A stretch of DNA of 64,000 bases from Selaginella tamariscina (lineage: Eukaryota > Streptophyta > Lycopodiopsida > Selaginellales > Selaginellaceae): contig PUQB01000123.1 in the NCBI GenBank assembly GCA_003024785.1, positions 51,220 through 115,219 on the forward strand, read 5' to 3'. The notes beneath the pieces are model-generated. The model saw only the letters and a list, made by a program, of their open reading frames with translations, ran no database searches and was not told where the DNA came from. The position numbers and the translations under genes are program-made. This document shows, one piece after another, positions 46,575 to 59,511 of this stretch; the first letter of the stretch is position 1; each line of letters opens with the position of its first letter.

Positions 46575-48509
46575 TGTATGCTTTTTACTACGATTTTCCG
46601 TCACTTAATTACATTCACGTATGTATATGTATTTTTCATATGTATATATGCTTATCGAACCAGTTGAAAAATACAAGAGCTTTATTATGTATGTATGTGT
46701 GCGTATTATACCATGATATATAAAGTATTGTAATTCACTTTTGATTAAGACAGTTCAGTTTATCACTTAATAAATATTAAATTTATAAAATAATAATCTA
46801 TTTATAAATATTAATACCTTTATTTGGCAATTGCAAATCTGACATTTAAATTTGTATAATATATTATAAAAATGAAATCTCAAGACTTGTTATCCATTTA
46901 TTCAACCAGAAATCCCAACTTTAATTAATTAATAAACAATTATTAAATATGATTTATCATAAAACATTTGCTCACATGAAGAGACTAGTAAAGGTATGAA
47001 TTGTCTACAAGCACTCGCACGATAAAATTATGTTGATATGCTTAGTTACCACCCGAAAACTTCCGGATCGCCGATCGGAGGGGCAGCATGAGTAGGATAC
47101 TGATCATACGGCCCAGATTGACCAAGCCGCACGTAATCTCAATTTACAATAATCATAATGAAGCTTTATATCAAATAAATTTAATATATAAATATTTACA
47201 AAATAATTGTTAGAAAGTGTAATTCCCGTGCTAGTTAGTAATATTCTAATTTATAAACAATATTGGAGGTTTATATATATTTGTTAATATTCTTAAATCC
47301 ATCGTCGCTTTGACCATCTGACGAGATATATGCGTATGTATATAAAATGAAAACATTTAAAGGTTTGATATTTGATATAAAAACTCATCGATGTGGCATA
47401 ATATACGTATAATATATTATGACAGTATTTAGTATTTAAAAGAGCGCTAATATATTTTTGTAATTTAATTTTTATATAAGGTGAAAGCTTGATTGCAAAA
47501 GTTAATGTTTACAGATTTCAACGACAATATTGATGACAAATTGTTTCTATTACATTATAATACAGAATAAACTAAAATTATAAAAGTCAACTTTGTTTTG
47601 CACATATTAAATGGTAAAGCGGTCCTGTGTTGTTGTAGTTTAAAGAAACATTTTAAAATTTATTTTGTATTTATTTTTATTATATTTTGTCATTATATTC
47701 AAGTTTTGTAATTCATAATAGTAATGTTGTCAGCTAATGTGTGTGTAGTGTGTTAATCGTAATATTAACGAGTCAGTATGTGTAATAATAAATATAAAAT
47801 AATAATCACTTGACAATTAATAGAGTAATATAATGGTAAATCATTTATTTTTAACACAAGTGTTTGCGTATAAATTGTGTTACAAATCACTTGAAAAAAT
47901 CATTTAATAAAAAATAATGAAATAAGTGCATAGAAAATTAATTATGTTTTAAAACCAACTACTATGTATTACTGTGTGTGTGGTGTAAACACATTTTTTG
48001 CTGAGATGTTATTGTTTAGAGTAGAGTTGTGTGTGTGTGTGTGTTATGCATATATAACTATTGTATATATGTATTAATGAATTTATCAAATATATTCAGG
48101 ACTATCAATTTGATTGTTTTTATTGAAGAATTTTAATTTTTTTTTAAAATTGGTCAAATAAATGCATAAATATTGGCTTCTGTGTATAACATGTATGAAC
48201 TTAACCTTCTTCCTTTTTAATTTGGTAACTAAAACTTAAATTTTACACTAATGTTTAACTAAATATTACTCCCGGTTGTAAACCCCTTTTTTAATGAAAA
48301 ATATATGTTAACAATGTTATATATTAAAGACGTCCATACTCACGAGAATAGACGTGTACTTATGTGTATGTATATACATGCATACATACACACACATATA
48401 TAAAGATGTATTAAAGTTATGAAAAGAATCATACTTACTAATTATACATTATTATGCTTAGATCGAGCCAATAATTTAAAAATTTATACTTAATTTAAGA
48501 AACCACGTC
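46575..48509. repeat. Segmental duplication copy A, left part
   Basis: Collinear with 59687-61602: ctacgattttccgtcactta at 46588 and 59700, the GC-richer island at 47043/60143, and gacgtccatactcacgaga at 48330/61375. Same orientation. The copy is split at 48510 by a retroelement. No genes. Confidence 0.9.
47043..47140. other. GC-rich island in the duplicated AT-rich DNA (copy A)
   Basis: About 95 bases rich in G+C (cgatcggaggggcagcatgag...cggcccagattgacca). It is conserved with its partner at 60143-60235 better than its surroundings look. It might fold into hairpins. Nature unknown. Confidence 0.5.
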
Positions 48510-48707
48510 TGAGATAGGTGTCAATACTGAATATAATTCCATTAGGGTTGACTCAGACAAGGCATTTATATTAATTGTACGTGTCAGGATTAGCACTCCA
48601 AGATTAGCTAATGTCCAGATTAGTGTGCATGGTGCTAAATAAATCCTAGTGCCACATGGCGCCTCTAACATGTCATATATACTACGTATATACTATAGAA
48701 CCTTACA
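48510..48707 (-). repeat. 3' LTR of the short-LTR gypsy element
   Basis: In plus orientation it starts TGAGATAGGTGTCAATAC and ends CCTTACA. It pairs with 54755-54962 along its length, with about one difference every six or seven bases by eye. Confidence 0.88.
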
Positions 48708-48874
48708 TCATCCCCCTCTCAAGACTCGACATTTGCCTATCAAGGTTGTCCTCCTCCCTTTATGAGTGTCCGCTGGTGAATGGTGCTAGTGGAATGGTAG
48801 GAGCCAACACAAATGTGCGACATGTTGTGACTCATGAACGGATACACTTGCGTTCCTAATTGTTCTTCAACACT

Positions 48875-50150
48875 TCATGGTCCAACCCATTGCAGTTGAA
48901 GCCATGCTGCGTGTGTTTGATCCCAGCCTCGGAAACTTGATGAGAACCAAATCTCCCACTTGATATTGAGGTGGTGGTTGGTGAAGTTGATTGCAAGTCC
49001 AATATTGATACTCTTGTGCCGGGCTAACTGTTTTCCACCTTGAGCATACAACAGAGGAAGGATTGGTTCAAATGCTCCAACCACATATGTCTATCCATAC
49101 ACCGAGCCTCTTGAGGAGTGATGCCAACTACTAGTGGCAACACGGGTTCACGACCATACAGAGCTTTGAATGGGGAAATCCCCGTTGATTTATGGGGGCT
49201 GAAACATAAGCAAATTGGAATATGGAAGCCACATATCTCAATCCGTATGGTCAGGACTTACGTACTTGGCGAGCATGGCTTTAAAGTTCATGTTCAACCG
49301 CTCCACCAAACCATCAATCTTAGGATGATAAGCTTAGGCAAAAGAATTGTCGGATCTGCAACCGTCGCATCAACAAAGTTACTACTTCCGCTATAGGACT
49401 CGGTCCTTATCCGATAAAATTTGTTCAGGGCAACCATGCCTCAACACCACTTGAGCTAGTAAGAACTTGATGATAGACGTTGTGTAGCGTTTGACAAAGC
49501 ACACACTTCTACCCACTGAGTCAAGTAATCAAAACACATATGATGTATCGATTACTAAACTAACGACATAGGAAACGACTGCATGATGTCATAAGCTACT
49601 AACTCAAAGGGCAAGAAACTCGAATTGGCTCCAGGGCTATAGCAGGAGGAAGTGTGGACACATTATGCCGTTGACACTTCGGACACGTATGAATGTACTC
49701 ATGCAGGTCTTGTTGCAATCGGGCCAATACAAGTGCTACCGAATCCTCTCAAGGCATCATTGGAATCCCATGTGTCCGAACATCAGGTTGTCATGAAAGA
49801 ACTGCAACTAAGAGTTAATGTAAACTGATGGTGCCACCACACGACACTCGGAACCTTTTCCCAACAAACACAAGCATATCATCTATTAATCTGAAAGACC
49901 ATGTATACGTACGAAAGTTAAGATTCTGGCAAGGTACATCACTTCTTAAGACTTCATGCAACCTTCTAATCCACAGCTTTGCCTTTTGGGCCTCCACAAT
50001 GTCTTCCCACCTAGGAAGGAACACGATCAAGGAGGGCGTCCTGCAACAATGCCATAGGTGCCGCCACTACCAGGAGCTCGAGATAACATATCCACTTCGC
50101 CATGCAAGATCCTGGCTGATGAACAACCCGAAATCGATACCCTTGTAGAA
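48875..50150 (-). pseudogene. Integrase of the short-LTR gypsy element
   Basis: Minus-strand motifs in several frames: YIHTCPKCQR (Zn-binding Cys pair, about 49675-49705), DYLTQWVEVCALSN (core, near 49495-49530), DGLVERLNMNFKAMLAKYV (about 49265-49315, containing the catalytic-region Glu) and the C-terminal module YQVGDLVLIKFPRLGSNTR (about 48910-48975). Many frame changes. Would catalyse cDNA insertion. Confidence 0.82.
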
Positions 50151-50823
50151 TTAAAACCCAACGTGCAAGTCGTCCATCACATTCCTCCTTTTCATGATCA
50201 AGTTGATTGCAACATGATCGATTTCCAACAACATATCATAGCCATGTAAATACGCATGGAACTTCTGAAAGGCCCATATGACTGCTAGGCATTCCTTATC
50301 TGTGGTGGAATAATTTTTCTCTGCATCAGTAAGGCTCCGACTTACATAAGTGATTGGGTATTGTTGACCATCGAGAGTCTTCTGTAGCATATTTGCTCCC
50401 AACCCGACATCTGAAGCATCGGTCCAAAGAATAAAGGATTTGTTGAAGTCCAGATACCGCAACAAAGGTGGAAATCCCAATAGCGCCTTAACATCCTCGA
50501 ATGCCTTCTGACACTTCTTGGACCACAGGAACCGAGCTTCTTGTTTTAACAATTCTCACAATAGGGCTGTCATATTGAGAATTGTGGAACAAACCTTGCT
50601 AAGTATGTCGCATTCCCCAAAAAAGTTGCAACTCTACCACTGACTCAGGAGCAAGAAATTCTCGTACAATTAGGGTCTTCTCGGGATTCGGCTTCACACC
50701 ACAGCCCGTATTGCACCAATTACTGCAAGACCCATTCTAACTGCTGAAGGTGCTTCTCCCACGTAACAGAGTGAATCAGAAGGTCATCAATATACGCATG
50801 TACAAATTCTTCAAAGCCCTCCA
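50151..50823 (-). pseudogene. RNase H and RT 3' part of the short-LTR gypsy element
   Basis: RNase H in one frame (50151-50552): WSKKCQKAFEDVKALL, ILWTDASDVGLGA, PITYVSRSLTDAEKNYSTTD and ECLAVIWAFQKFHAYL. The RT active-site motif Y-I-D-D lies just upstream on the minus strand (plus-strand 50783-50794). The RT continues at 52654 after the solo LTR. Confidence 0.88.
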
Positions 50824-52653
50824 TGTCAGAGTTTTAACCCAAAGGGCCAACACGTGGCAACACGTGGCTGCCAGGTGGCCATTCGGCGTTATCACCCTGT
50901 GTGAGCAACGCTAAGTTTCCTAGAACAACCCCAACAACCCCTAAGGTTAGACTCTAATGCCCAAGTGGATAGGAGACTTAGGGTTTATCTTAAGTCTCCC
51001 TAGAGTGTCTACCCCAAAAACCCTTGAGGGATAACCCCAGTTGACTTAGGGTTTAGCCTAAGTCTCCCTAGAGTGTCTGCCCCAAAACCCTTGAGGGATA
51101 ACCCTAGTTGACTTAGGGTCTTTGCCCTAGAAGACCTAGACAGGCTCATGCCCTAACCCCCATCAAGGACGTGTGTTCCACACATACCCCTGACAGAGCT
51201 AAGGCATTGTCACTTACCCCTTGAGGAATCACCCTCATCCGGAGTACAACCCCTTTAGGGCGACAAGGGGTACCCTGAACCACGACTAACCCCTAAGGGT
51301 TTGAGTGGCCAAGTTATACCCTAGACCTAGGGCTAGTACTTAGTGAGGACACGAGTGTGCGCCGTAGGCGACACGAGTGTTCTGCTAAGCAAACTCCCTA
51401 AGGCTAGGTTTGGGATAACCCTAAGCACATGACCTTGCGAGTGCCTTACGAAAGGGCTTCTGCTAATGAGCTTAGGTTGTTCAACCCTGGATTCCAAGGA
51501 GAACACTCCCCTAGCCAAGTGTGCCAAAGCACACCTAGTTACGAACCTAACCTCCCTTGAGCGGATGCCCAAGGCTTAGCACCCTAGTGCAAGCACAAGC
51601 ATGCCTGTTTGCTAGAGTATCCAACCCCTTAGCACAAGCCCATGACATAACCCCAAAGGGCGTGCCTCGGGCGTTGTACCATGTGACGTTTAGCCCAGTG
51701 TCACATCTCCATGTGACACTGCCTTCCATGATGTGGGCTATCATGCCATAGCCCTTAGATTCAAGAGTTGCACCAAGTACCACAAACGTGGTTCCTAAAT
51801 GCCAACTCTAGAACCCCTCAATGAACCCTCAGGAACCAGGTAACGTGAACCTGTCAAACAAGATCCCACGCCCACAGTTGGACAAGGACACGGATGTGCC
51901 TTGCTTGGCCGTGAGTGCTACACCTAGCTTGACGTGGAGGAGGAGGCTGGAGACAAGCCTCAACCTCTGCCTCTTGGAACGTGCATTCCGACAAGTCCTC
52001 CCAGGCATGGATTTGCCAATGTTAAGGGTAAGCTACCCCGAAGGTGGGACGTACCCCTGGCATCTGGAAGTTAGGGCGGCACAACAGAGGGTTGTACCTT
52101 AACGACACAAGCTGAAGCTTGCACCGGCAGAAGAGCAACGAACTCATTCATGAACCCAGGAGCTCTCCTACGTATACTCTACCTTATTTATGTGACGGAG
52201 CCCCCCCCCCTCTTTTCCTATTTGTGTTAGTGGGCTGGCACTGAATTCTAGCCCCTTAGATAAATTAGCAATATGAGCCTATAACTCACCCTTACTCCTA
52301 CCCCTAAACCCTACCCAAGGGGGTGGGGGTTTTAGGGCGTGGGTTAGGGCAACCCTAGGTTAGGTCAACCCTAGGGGTGTTCCTAACCCTACTTAACACG
52401 CCGAACTCATCTGCAAAGACCAATCAGCCTATTCGGGACGTCAAAATTGGGGGTGGGTTTCTAGAAGGTAAGTTCTAGCTTCGCTTAGAGTTTCCTGCAA
52501 ATACCTAATGACACCTGCCGGACCATCACCAGATACCCAAGTGCACTAAGCGGGCCTGTTTCCTACTACATCTAGGGTCCATCAACATAGTACAGTAGGT
52601 AACAACAGTCAACGTCCAAAGTAAAGGGTCGAGTCATAGTAAAAACTATGACA
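50824..52653 (-). repeat. Solo LTR (1.83 kb) nested in the RT of the short-LTR gypsy element
   Basis: On the minus strand it starts TGTCATAGTTTTTACTATGA and ends AAAACTCTGACA, the same termini as the chromovirus LTRs at 1770 and 8059. It is flanked by a perfect 5-bp target duplication, ctcca, at 50819-50823 and 52654-52658. No internal coding region lies inside. Its extra 0.9 kb over the other LTRs includes a 67-68 bp tandem repeat at 50975-51118. A C-run at about 52202-52211 matches the G-run of the 5' LTR at 2168. Open frames inside are not genes. Confidence 0.93.
50975..51118. repeat. 67-68 bp tandem repeat inside the solo LTR
   Basis: Two near-identical units start with gacttagggttt at 50975 and 51043. 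A third starts at 51110 and breaks off at once. Each contains taagtctccctagagtgtct and cccttgagggataacccc. Confidence 0.9.
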
Positions 52654-53227
52654 CTCCAGTAGCTCATCCATCATCTGCTAGAAGGTTACTGAGGCTTGAA
52701 CAATCCAAATGGCATAACTGTAAATTCGTACAAGCTGGATGGTGTTCTAAATGATGTTTTTGCTGCATTTTCAGGAGCCATAGGGATCCACCAATAGCCG
52801 AAAGCCATGTCAAAGATAGTGAAGTACCGGCTTTTCCTTAATGCATCGACTGAATCATCCACCCTCGATAGTGGATATGAATCTGGAATAGAATCATTAT
52901 TCAATGGCCAGAAGTTGATAGTGAAACGTGCAGTCCCATTCGGCTTGGAACTAGGTGTGGTTATGCTGGCCACGGACTTCGGAACTTACGTATCACCTTC
53001 AACTCCAACTCCCTCACATAACGATTCAGGATATCTTTTTCCTTTGGAGAATGTCGCCTAAGCACCATCCTAATCGAGTGAGTTGTACCAGTCGGGATGT
53101 GATGCCGAGTAGTCAATAGAAGATTTACAGCTCCTACAATGGGTTTGAATAAGTTCGGATACCTCGCCAACAAGTCCTTGATGTCCTTGGCTCGTTGCTC
53201 TGGAGAAGGCTCTTCTTTAAGTGCCAC
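52654..53227 (-). pseudogene. RT 5' part of the short-LTR gypsy element
   Basis: Two minus-strand frames: 52961-53227 with HHIPTGTTHSIRM and KEKDILNRYVRELE, and 52686-52973 with TARFTINFWPLNNDSIPDSY, YFTIFDMAFGYWWIPM and EFTVMPFGL. They are RT fingers and palm up to the solo-LTR insertion point. Confidence 0.87.
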
Positions 53228-53640
53228 AATGCCCTACAATGTCGCCGCCATGCCATGCGGTGCATGTCTTGTAGCCCACAATGGGGAGCATCCTAGGATA
53301 GATAGAGTGCACGTCTCGAAATCACATCTCTCCTTGACCGCATGGAGCCAATTGACATCCATGATGATGTCATGGACTTCGCTCGACATCACATGTAATG
53401 GAAGTATATGATGGTATCTTCTTAACACCACAGGCACATGTGCAATTCCATGTGATCGAGCAAATGACTTCTTATCAAGAAATACTACCTTCAGAGTCTG
53501 CTTGGTAGGTACTGTGTGCAAGTGTAAAGACTTAGCTACTAATTGATTAATGAAAGATATACCAAATCTGGAGTCCACCAGGACTAAAACAGGAGTGCCT
53601 TCCACCATGCCTGAGAACAAAACATAAAACACTTAGTGTC
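53228..53640 (-). pseudogene. Aspartic protease of the short-LTR gypsy element
   Basis: Minus-strand frame 53234-53632 reads TPVLVLVDSRFGISFINQLV, where the active-site triad is D-S-R instead of D-S-G. DIIMDVNWLHAV follows, the usual LGMDWL-type segment. The Gly-to-Arg change would remove activity. Confidence 0.8.
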
Positions 53641-54700
53641 TGACAACTCAATCGGGACCCCTATGCCTACACATGCATGGAAGAACAAAGATGCTTTGGG
53701 GAAGTGTTGATTATGCACAAGAGTCAAATTCTTCAAAGGTGATGCAATGTACCTAGTGCATGGGTCCTCTGACACCCCATGCACTACTCCCCGTTTTCCG
53801 GTTAAGGAAGCATCTCAATTTCTTCTGTAGTCAGCTACTTGGTGTCGATTTGCACATGCCCTTGTAACATGTCCTTAACCTCGGGATTCATAGTATTGAA
53901 TGTTCTGCCCACGACCACAACCATGCTGACCAGCAAATTGGCCTCGGCCCCTCCTATGGCCCAAGGATTGGTCCTCCATTTGGACAACACCTACTTTCAT
54001 CGGAACAAGATCGGATGTTAAAACAGTTCTATGAATAGGTGTATGTACAGGATACACATGTTGTGATGCTCCTAACGAGTTCTCAAATCATTGTGCATCC
54101 TCAAGGCCTCCTCCATAGTTGAGGGACCAAATCCCTCCACCAAGCCAGCCAAATCAGGGCAAAGAGACAGCCACAACAAGCCCAATCGTACACTTTTTAT
54201 CATACTTGGATTCGCATGATTGACCAAGTTTGGAACTTGATCCGAATCACTTAACAGTCTCTCCCAACACTTACTTCAAGTCACAGAGTTCACGAAAAAC
54301 CACAAAATCTTGCTTGAATCGCTGGGATAAAATGTTCCAATCTTGTCGATCGAGAATGGGGACACCATTGTACCATTGCAAGGCAAGTCCTTGTAAACAT
54401 GTTGGGAACTCTTGCAACTGCTGGATTCAGACCATCCATGGTAATTAACAATCCCTTAAAAGTGTTTCGATCAATTATACATGTCCGCTCCAACCTCCCC
54501 CTTAAAGAACTCTGGACGAACATGTGGATTCGAACCCAAAAAGTGTGGATTGGCACCTTGTGGCATATTAGCATTCTGCTGCATACCTTGGTGAATTTCC
54601 CACATGAGAGGTTTAATTCGCCACACTCAATTGTAGCGCATCAAACAACTGCAACCACTTTTCTTTGTTCACTATCATAAACAATAACAACAAAGGAAGA
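53641..54700 (-). pseudogene. gag of the short-LTR gypsy element, heavily broken
   Basis: Just upstream of the protease the minus strand shows a degenerate zinc knuckle (YYESRG, then HVTRACANR in a shifted frame, about 53850-53895). A Gly/Arg/Gln-rich stretch (RRGRGQFAGQHGCGRG) precedes it. Further upstream, frames at about 54290-54574 fit a Gag capsid by position only. The last 100 bases before the 5' LTR are A/G-rich leader. Confidence 0.65.
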
Positions 54701-54754
54701 AAGAGAGAAAGAAGAACACAAAAAAAACTAAGCCTTCACCCACTTCTCCACTAA

Positions 54755-54962
54755 TGAGAGAGGTGTGAATACTAAATATGATTCCATTAAGTCTGACTCA
54801 TACAAAGCATTTACATTAAGTGTTCGTGCTAGGATTAACACACCTAGATTAGCTGGCACCCAGATTAATGTGCTTGGTGCTAATAAATCCCAGTGTCACA
54901 TGGCACTTCCATGGTGGAGTCTATGTGACATATATACTGCATATATACTGGAACCTTAAACA
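54755..54962 (-). repeat. 5' LTR of the short-LTR gypsy element
   Basis: In plus orientation it starts TGAGAGAGGTGTGAATAC and ends CCTTAAACA. Pairs with 48510-48707. The right flank tccagttaacc continues the sequence of the uninterrupted paralogous site near 61602. Confidence 0.88.
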
Positions 54963-55619
54963 TCCAGTTAACCTTAATCATAATGAATGTCCACATGGCA
55001 AAACACCATGCATCTAAAATATGAATATTTAGCAATGTAAAAATGTGTGAATAGTTACATATTAATCATGTTTAATGATAATTTTGTGTCATATAATCGA
55101 ATGTAAATAATATAAGGACATATTATCTGCCCATTATCCAGTTGAAACCTACATACACACAAAATAGCATAAACGTACTTCTAATAATAAATTAAAGTAA
55201 TTTTTGAGTAAAAATTAACAAATACAAGACAATTTTAAAGCTATTAATATATGCTAATCAACAAAGATTTAACATAACACGTACATACACACGTATACCC
55301 TGATTACGTATATGCTCTTGACATTTTAAAAGTTGTTGAGCAAATTTTATATTTGTGTAAATACACTTAATCAAAGTTTAGCACACTTCAAAACTAAATA
55401 TACTTAGCAAATTGAAATAAGTTAAAACATAAATTTACCATTTATAATTTAAACTATTATAAGTATAAAAATCTAAAATATAATGAAAATTTTGTTTTAA
55501 ATCTTCATATCATTTTTCTAACAATATTTAATAGTAATTCTTATTTAAGCAAATCCAAATATTAGCCACTTTATTTTTATCAATGTGTTATTATTTTTAT
55601 TTAATTATGTTGAAAAGTA

Positions 55620-55654
<35 letters not shown>

Positions 55655-57418
55655 TAGTAAATTGGAATGAAATAAATCAATTTTAATAAATGTCACAGTT
55701 TCAGACAATTATTATATTGTGATATTACATTTTTTAAAATTATATTCAATAAAAAATACTAACTGTAAACACGTGGCCTCCCATATTGGATTTACACCTC
55801 ACGACTGAAACCTCGAATGACCTAAGAATCTTGCCTATGAGAATCTACTCTTAAAAAATTAATAACTATATTGTAGCTATAGTAAAAAAAAATTAAAATT
55901 TAAATATGTAAAGTAAATTAATTGTTTAGCGCTTAAAATATGCTATAGAACGTTATTATTGTGCTTCGATCGTACTTTAAACTTCTAGTATATATGTATA
56001 TATAGATATATACTCTCACTTTTATGTATGTACAAATTACAATCAATATATGGTTTGGTGTTTTGACAAAATGCAATTCGACAAATAATAATTAAAGTTA
56101 TCAATTGGGATTAAGGACTGTATAATAACAAAAATTATTAAAATATGAATTATATTATGTATAATATAATACATACTTACATTATGTATATATATGTATC
56201 TGTAATATGTCTGTACAGGCTTAGTAGAGATATGAGGAATATGCTATTATAAACTTTTAATAATACCAGTATAATTCTATTAGTGGTAACTAATTAGCTT
56301 AATTATTATACTAATTTTATATTCATTTAGATGAAATAAATTAAAAAGGACCTTTAAGCTTTAGATTTGTTTCCTCCAGTTTTTATTTGTCAGTTACCAC
56401 GTATAATACTCGTAACAAATGCATAAGTGTGACTATATATATAAACATGTGTGTGTGAAAGATTTTGCTAATATAAATTTTATGTACATAAAGTTTGATC
56501 AGATAATAATGTTGTTATAAATTTGATATACGAAACTTTATTAAAATTCTATAATTATGAAATGGGAAAAGTACATTTTTTGTAAGCTAAAAAATCTTCA
56601 ATACTTAAAATATTTAATATTTTTAATTCCATATACTATTGATTAATAGATACGATTGTTTTTTCTTTCTTTCTTTGTATCAATGTAGATCTCAATAATA
56701 ATAACCAGTGTATTTCTGAATTACATTTTAAGCTTCCAACCTGAACAAATAACTCAGAAATTATTTTGTAATTGTTGTATAACATTAAATAATTAACCTG
56801 CATATCCTTAAGAAGAGCTGTATTAAGTTCTTCCTAGTGTAATACCTGTAACTTTCTAAATCCAAGTTTGTGATAATTTTTAATTATAATAGATTTACTG
56901 ATTTACAATGCACATTATTTATGAGTACATTGTAACTAAGAACATGGTTTTGGTATTTTATATATATATATATATATATATAGAATGTATCCATTTATGC
57001 ATAACCTTGTGCATTAGAATTCTTCTCTAGTAAGATATAAGAACAAGTTAAAACGCGCGCGCGCACACGCACGCACACTAGAACTAGAAGATGTGCACTT
57101 GTACATGGCACAACAGTTATTATTTCTTAAATAAAATAAAATTGAATAAAATCTATGTTATATCGAGCCCTCTAACTGAAATATAATATATAATTATATT
57201 ATATATATATATATAATATATATATATATATAATATATTATTATATATATATTATATTTACAACTGAAAAGAAATTTAAATAATCTAATAAGGGTATATA
57301 TTTAACATATACTAATTAAATATTGTAAACATAAATCATGACTTCATTAATCTGAAAAATTAATATGATGGATAATAAATTTCAAAACACTTGCAAAATA
57401 CATACATTTATCCCTTTT

Positions 57419-57456
<38 letters not shown>

Positions 57457-57540
57457 CTCTCACTCACACACCACACACACACACACACACACAGGTTACC
57501 GTTAAGAGGTCGAAACGCTTGGAACTGTGTAATCCCTTTT

Positions 57541-57585
<45 letters not shown>

Positions 57586-57779
57586 ACATTAAGATAAATT
57601 ACTATTTTAATATAGTTTAAACAAATCAGGTTATTGTTAAGTCAGGTGCGTGCCTCTAATAACCTTCTTAAGTTGTCTTAAATTGTTAAAGTTGTAAGTG
57701 TACAACATCCTTAAGCTGTAAAATGTTGGGTTAGGACGTAGTTATATACAAACAATTAACCTATACTATATTACTACTA

Positions 57780-57857
<78 letters not shown>

Positions 57858-58145
57858 AATAACATAATATAACTAAATAATGTATATAGTTAAAATAATA
57901 TATACAACTATTTACAAAATTTATAATATAGAGTATGTTAATATAATGTGAAATTTCAAAGAAGTTAAATAATATGATTAAATATTATATAATGAGCTAT
58001 TACCACTGTTGAAAAAAAATAACGAGGGAAAATCGAACGTTTCGTTTGATAATTTAAAATGCAATTTTAATCGCGTAGTCGCGTGAGGACAAGTGCATTA
58101 TCTATGCTTACAGCCTTTAGAAAGCAATCTTTATTACAAACTCTT
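54963..58145. repeat. Segmental duplication copy A, right part
   Basis: Collinear with about 61601-63990. Shared markers: cagttaaccttaatc (54965/61601), gcacgtacatacacac.tataccctgattacg (55275/61955), a cgcgcgcgcgcac tract and cactagaactagaag (57055/62962), caaatcaggtta.tgttaagtcaggtgcgtg (57623/63468), and aaaatcgaacg.ttcgtttgat (58029/63838). The stretch 57090-57580 does not align with its counterpart. Confidence 0.88.
57783..57854. repeat. Long (AT)n microsatellite
   Basis: About 35 uninterrupted AT units. The copy B counterpart (63647-63660) has only about seven, so the tract expanded or contracted after duplication. Confidence 0.95.
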
Positions 58146-59198
58146 TGTATATATATATATATATATATATAAGTAAGCTGTTTTATATTTTTTTAATTTA
58201 ATAGTAAGACAGTATAGCATACTTTATTTTTATAATACAATAAACAAGACAATATATATTATTATGATTTTATATTACTGTATAGTATAAAACAAATATA
58301 ATTTTTATTAAAATGATCAGGTTCAAGCCTCATGCACTACAAAGCAGACAAAATGGTTTACCCAATCGAGTTTACTTGTGCAAATCATGTCCACACACAT
58401 AAAATATTAATATAATATAATATACTCAATTCTTTATTTCTGTTTAAAAATAACAGATTATAAAATTAAGAATTTAATATATTTAGCATGCATAATTAAT
58501 TTATAACTTGTATTTGGTAGTCTGATGAGTTAAATATCCCCTGGAAAGTGGCAGCACGAAACCTTGTGTCGAAACTATTTTAGATTTTGTAAGTAATTTA
58601 GTATAGCAAATTGTTAAAATACTTTATTACGCTATATATAAGTTTCAATATACATTGTTATTGTTGTGTGTGTGTGTCTGTATATACACACATGAAATTA
58701 TAACAAAGTGTAATACACATGTACATTTACACAAGTAATAACATGTATGTGTGAAAAGAGAGCATTTAATAGGTAGATTTTGTACACATACATGGATATA
58801 CATTTACATTTAGATATGTATCTTATACACATTCGTACACACACATGTGTGTGTATGTGTGCATATTTTTTACAAACAATTTTTAAAGGTAAGTATCATA
58901 TATTATATTTTAACTTTTCAAATTAATTTATTAAGCTGAAGTATGTTATATATGTAGTGATATTTATGTATTATAAAATTTTATATGCTTATAGTATTAC
59001 AAATTATCGTCAAAACCTATATAAGCTGAAATACTATAATAAAATTTTACTATTGCTATAAAGTAAATATTTATATTTTTTAATTTATAATTCTTCTTTT
59101 CCTGTCTCTTATGGCGCAAGTATAGATAAACGATGAAAAGCATAGATTTGCTATAATTCGTATATATAGTTCATTCATATAATTGAACACACACACAA

Positions 59199-59238
<40 letters not shown>

Positions 59239-59473
59239 CACACACAGTACATTATGCAATTTAGCATTATATTATAAATAGAAACTAAATTAAATTAAGA
59301 AAAGATAAACCGCTTTAAACCTTTAAATTTAACCCAATAGCACATGTTTAAAAAATATAAATATTTTTAGTTAAATCCTATACCTAAATAACTAAAGAAG
59401 TAAGGTTAATATCATGGTCAGATATATGTGCTAAATAATACTTGTATTTCTGATGTTGTTTCTGTTCTGTACT

Positions 59474-59511
<38 letters not shown>

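Larger units (their letters stand above)
48510..54962 (-). mobile_element. Ty3/gypsy retrotransposon with short LTRs, interrupted by a solo LTR
   Basis: Short LTRs (198 and 208 bases) bracket gag-protease-RT-RNase H-integrase read on the minus strand. A polypurine tract (minus-strand GAGAGGGGGATGA, plus 48708-48720) borders the 3' LTR. The reverse transcriptase is interrupted by a 1.83-kb solo LTR. Frames are broken throughout. The element sits inside a segmental duplication whose other copy lacks it. The RT (NDSIPDSYPLSRVDDSVDAL) and protease differ from the chromovirus at 1770, and no chromodomain was seen. Confidence 0.92.

Noticed and set aside
48656..50249. Plus-strand open frames
   Set aside because: They are antisense shadows of the minus-strand integrase and RNase H of the gypsy element.
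51333..52102. Several open frames of 60-95 codons on both strands
   Set aside because: They are inside the solo LTR, overlap one another on opposite strands and show no domain.
58518..58580. Hammerhead-ribozyme-like core (CTGATGAG followed 27 bases later by CGAAAC)
   Set aside because: The bases between the two conserved boxes do not form a stem II beyond two pairs. I found no matching stem I or III around a cleavage triplet. The paralogous sequence near 63180 lacks the boxes.
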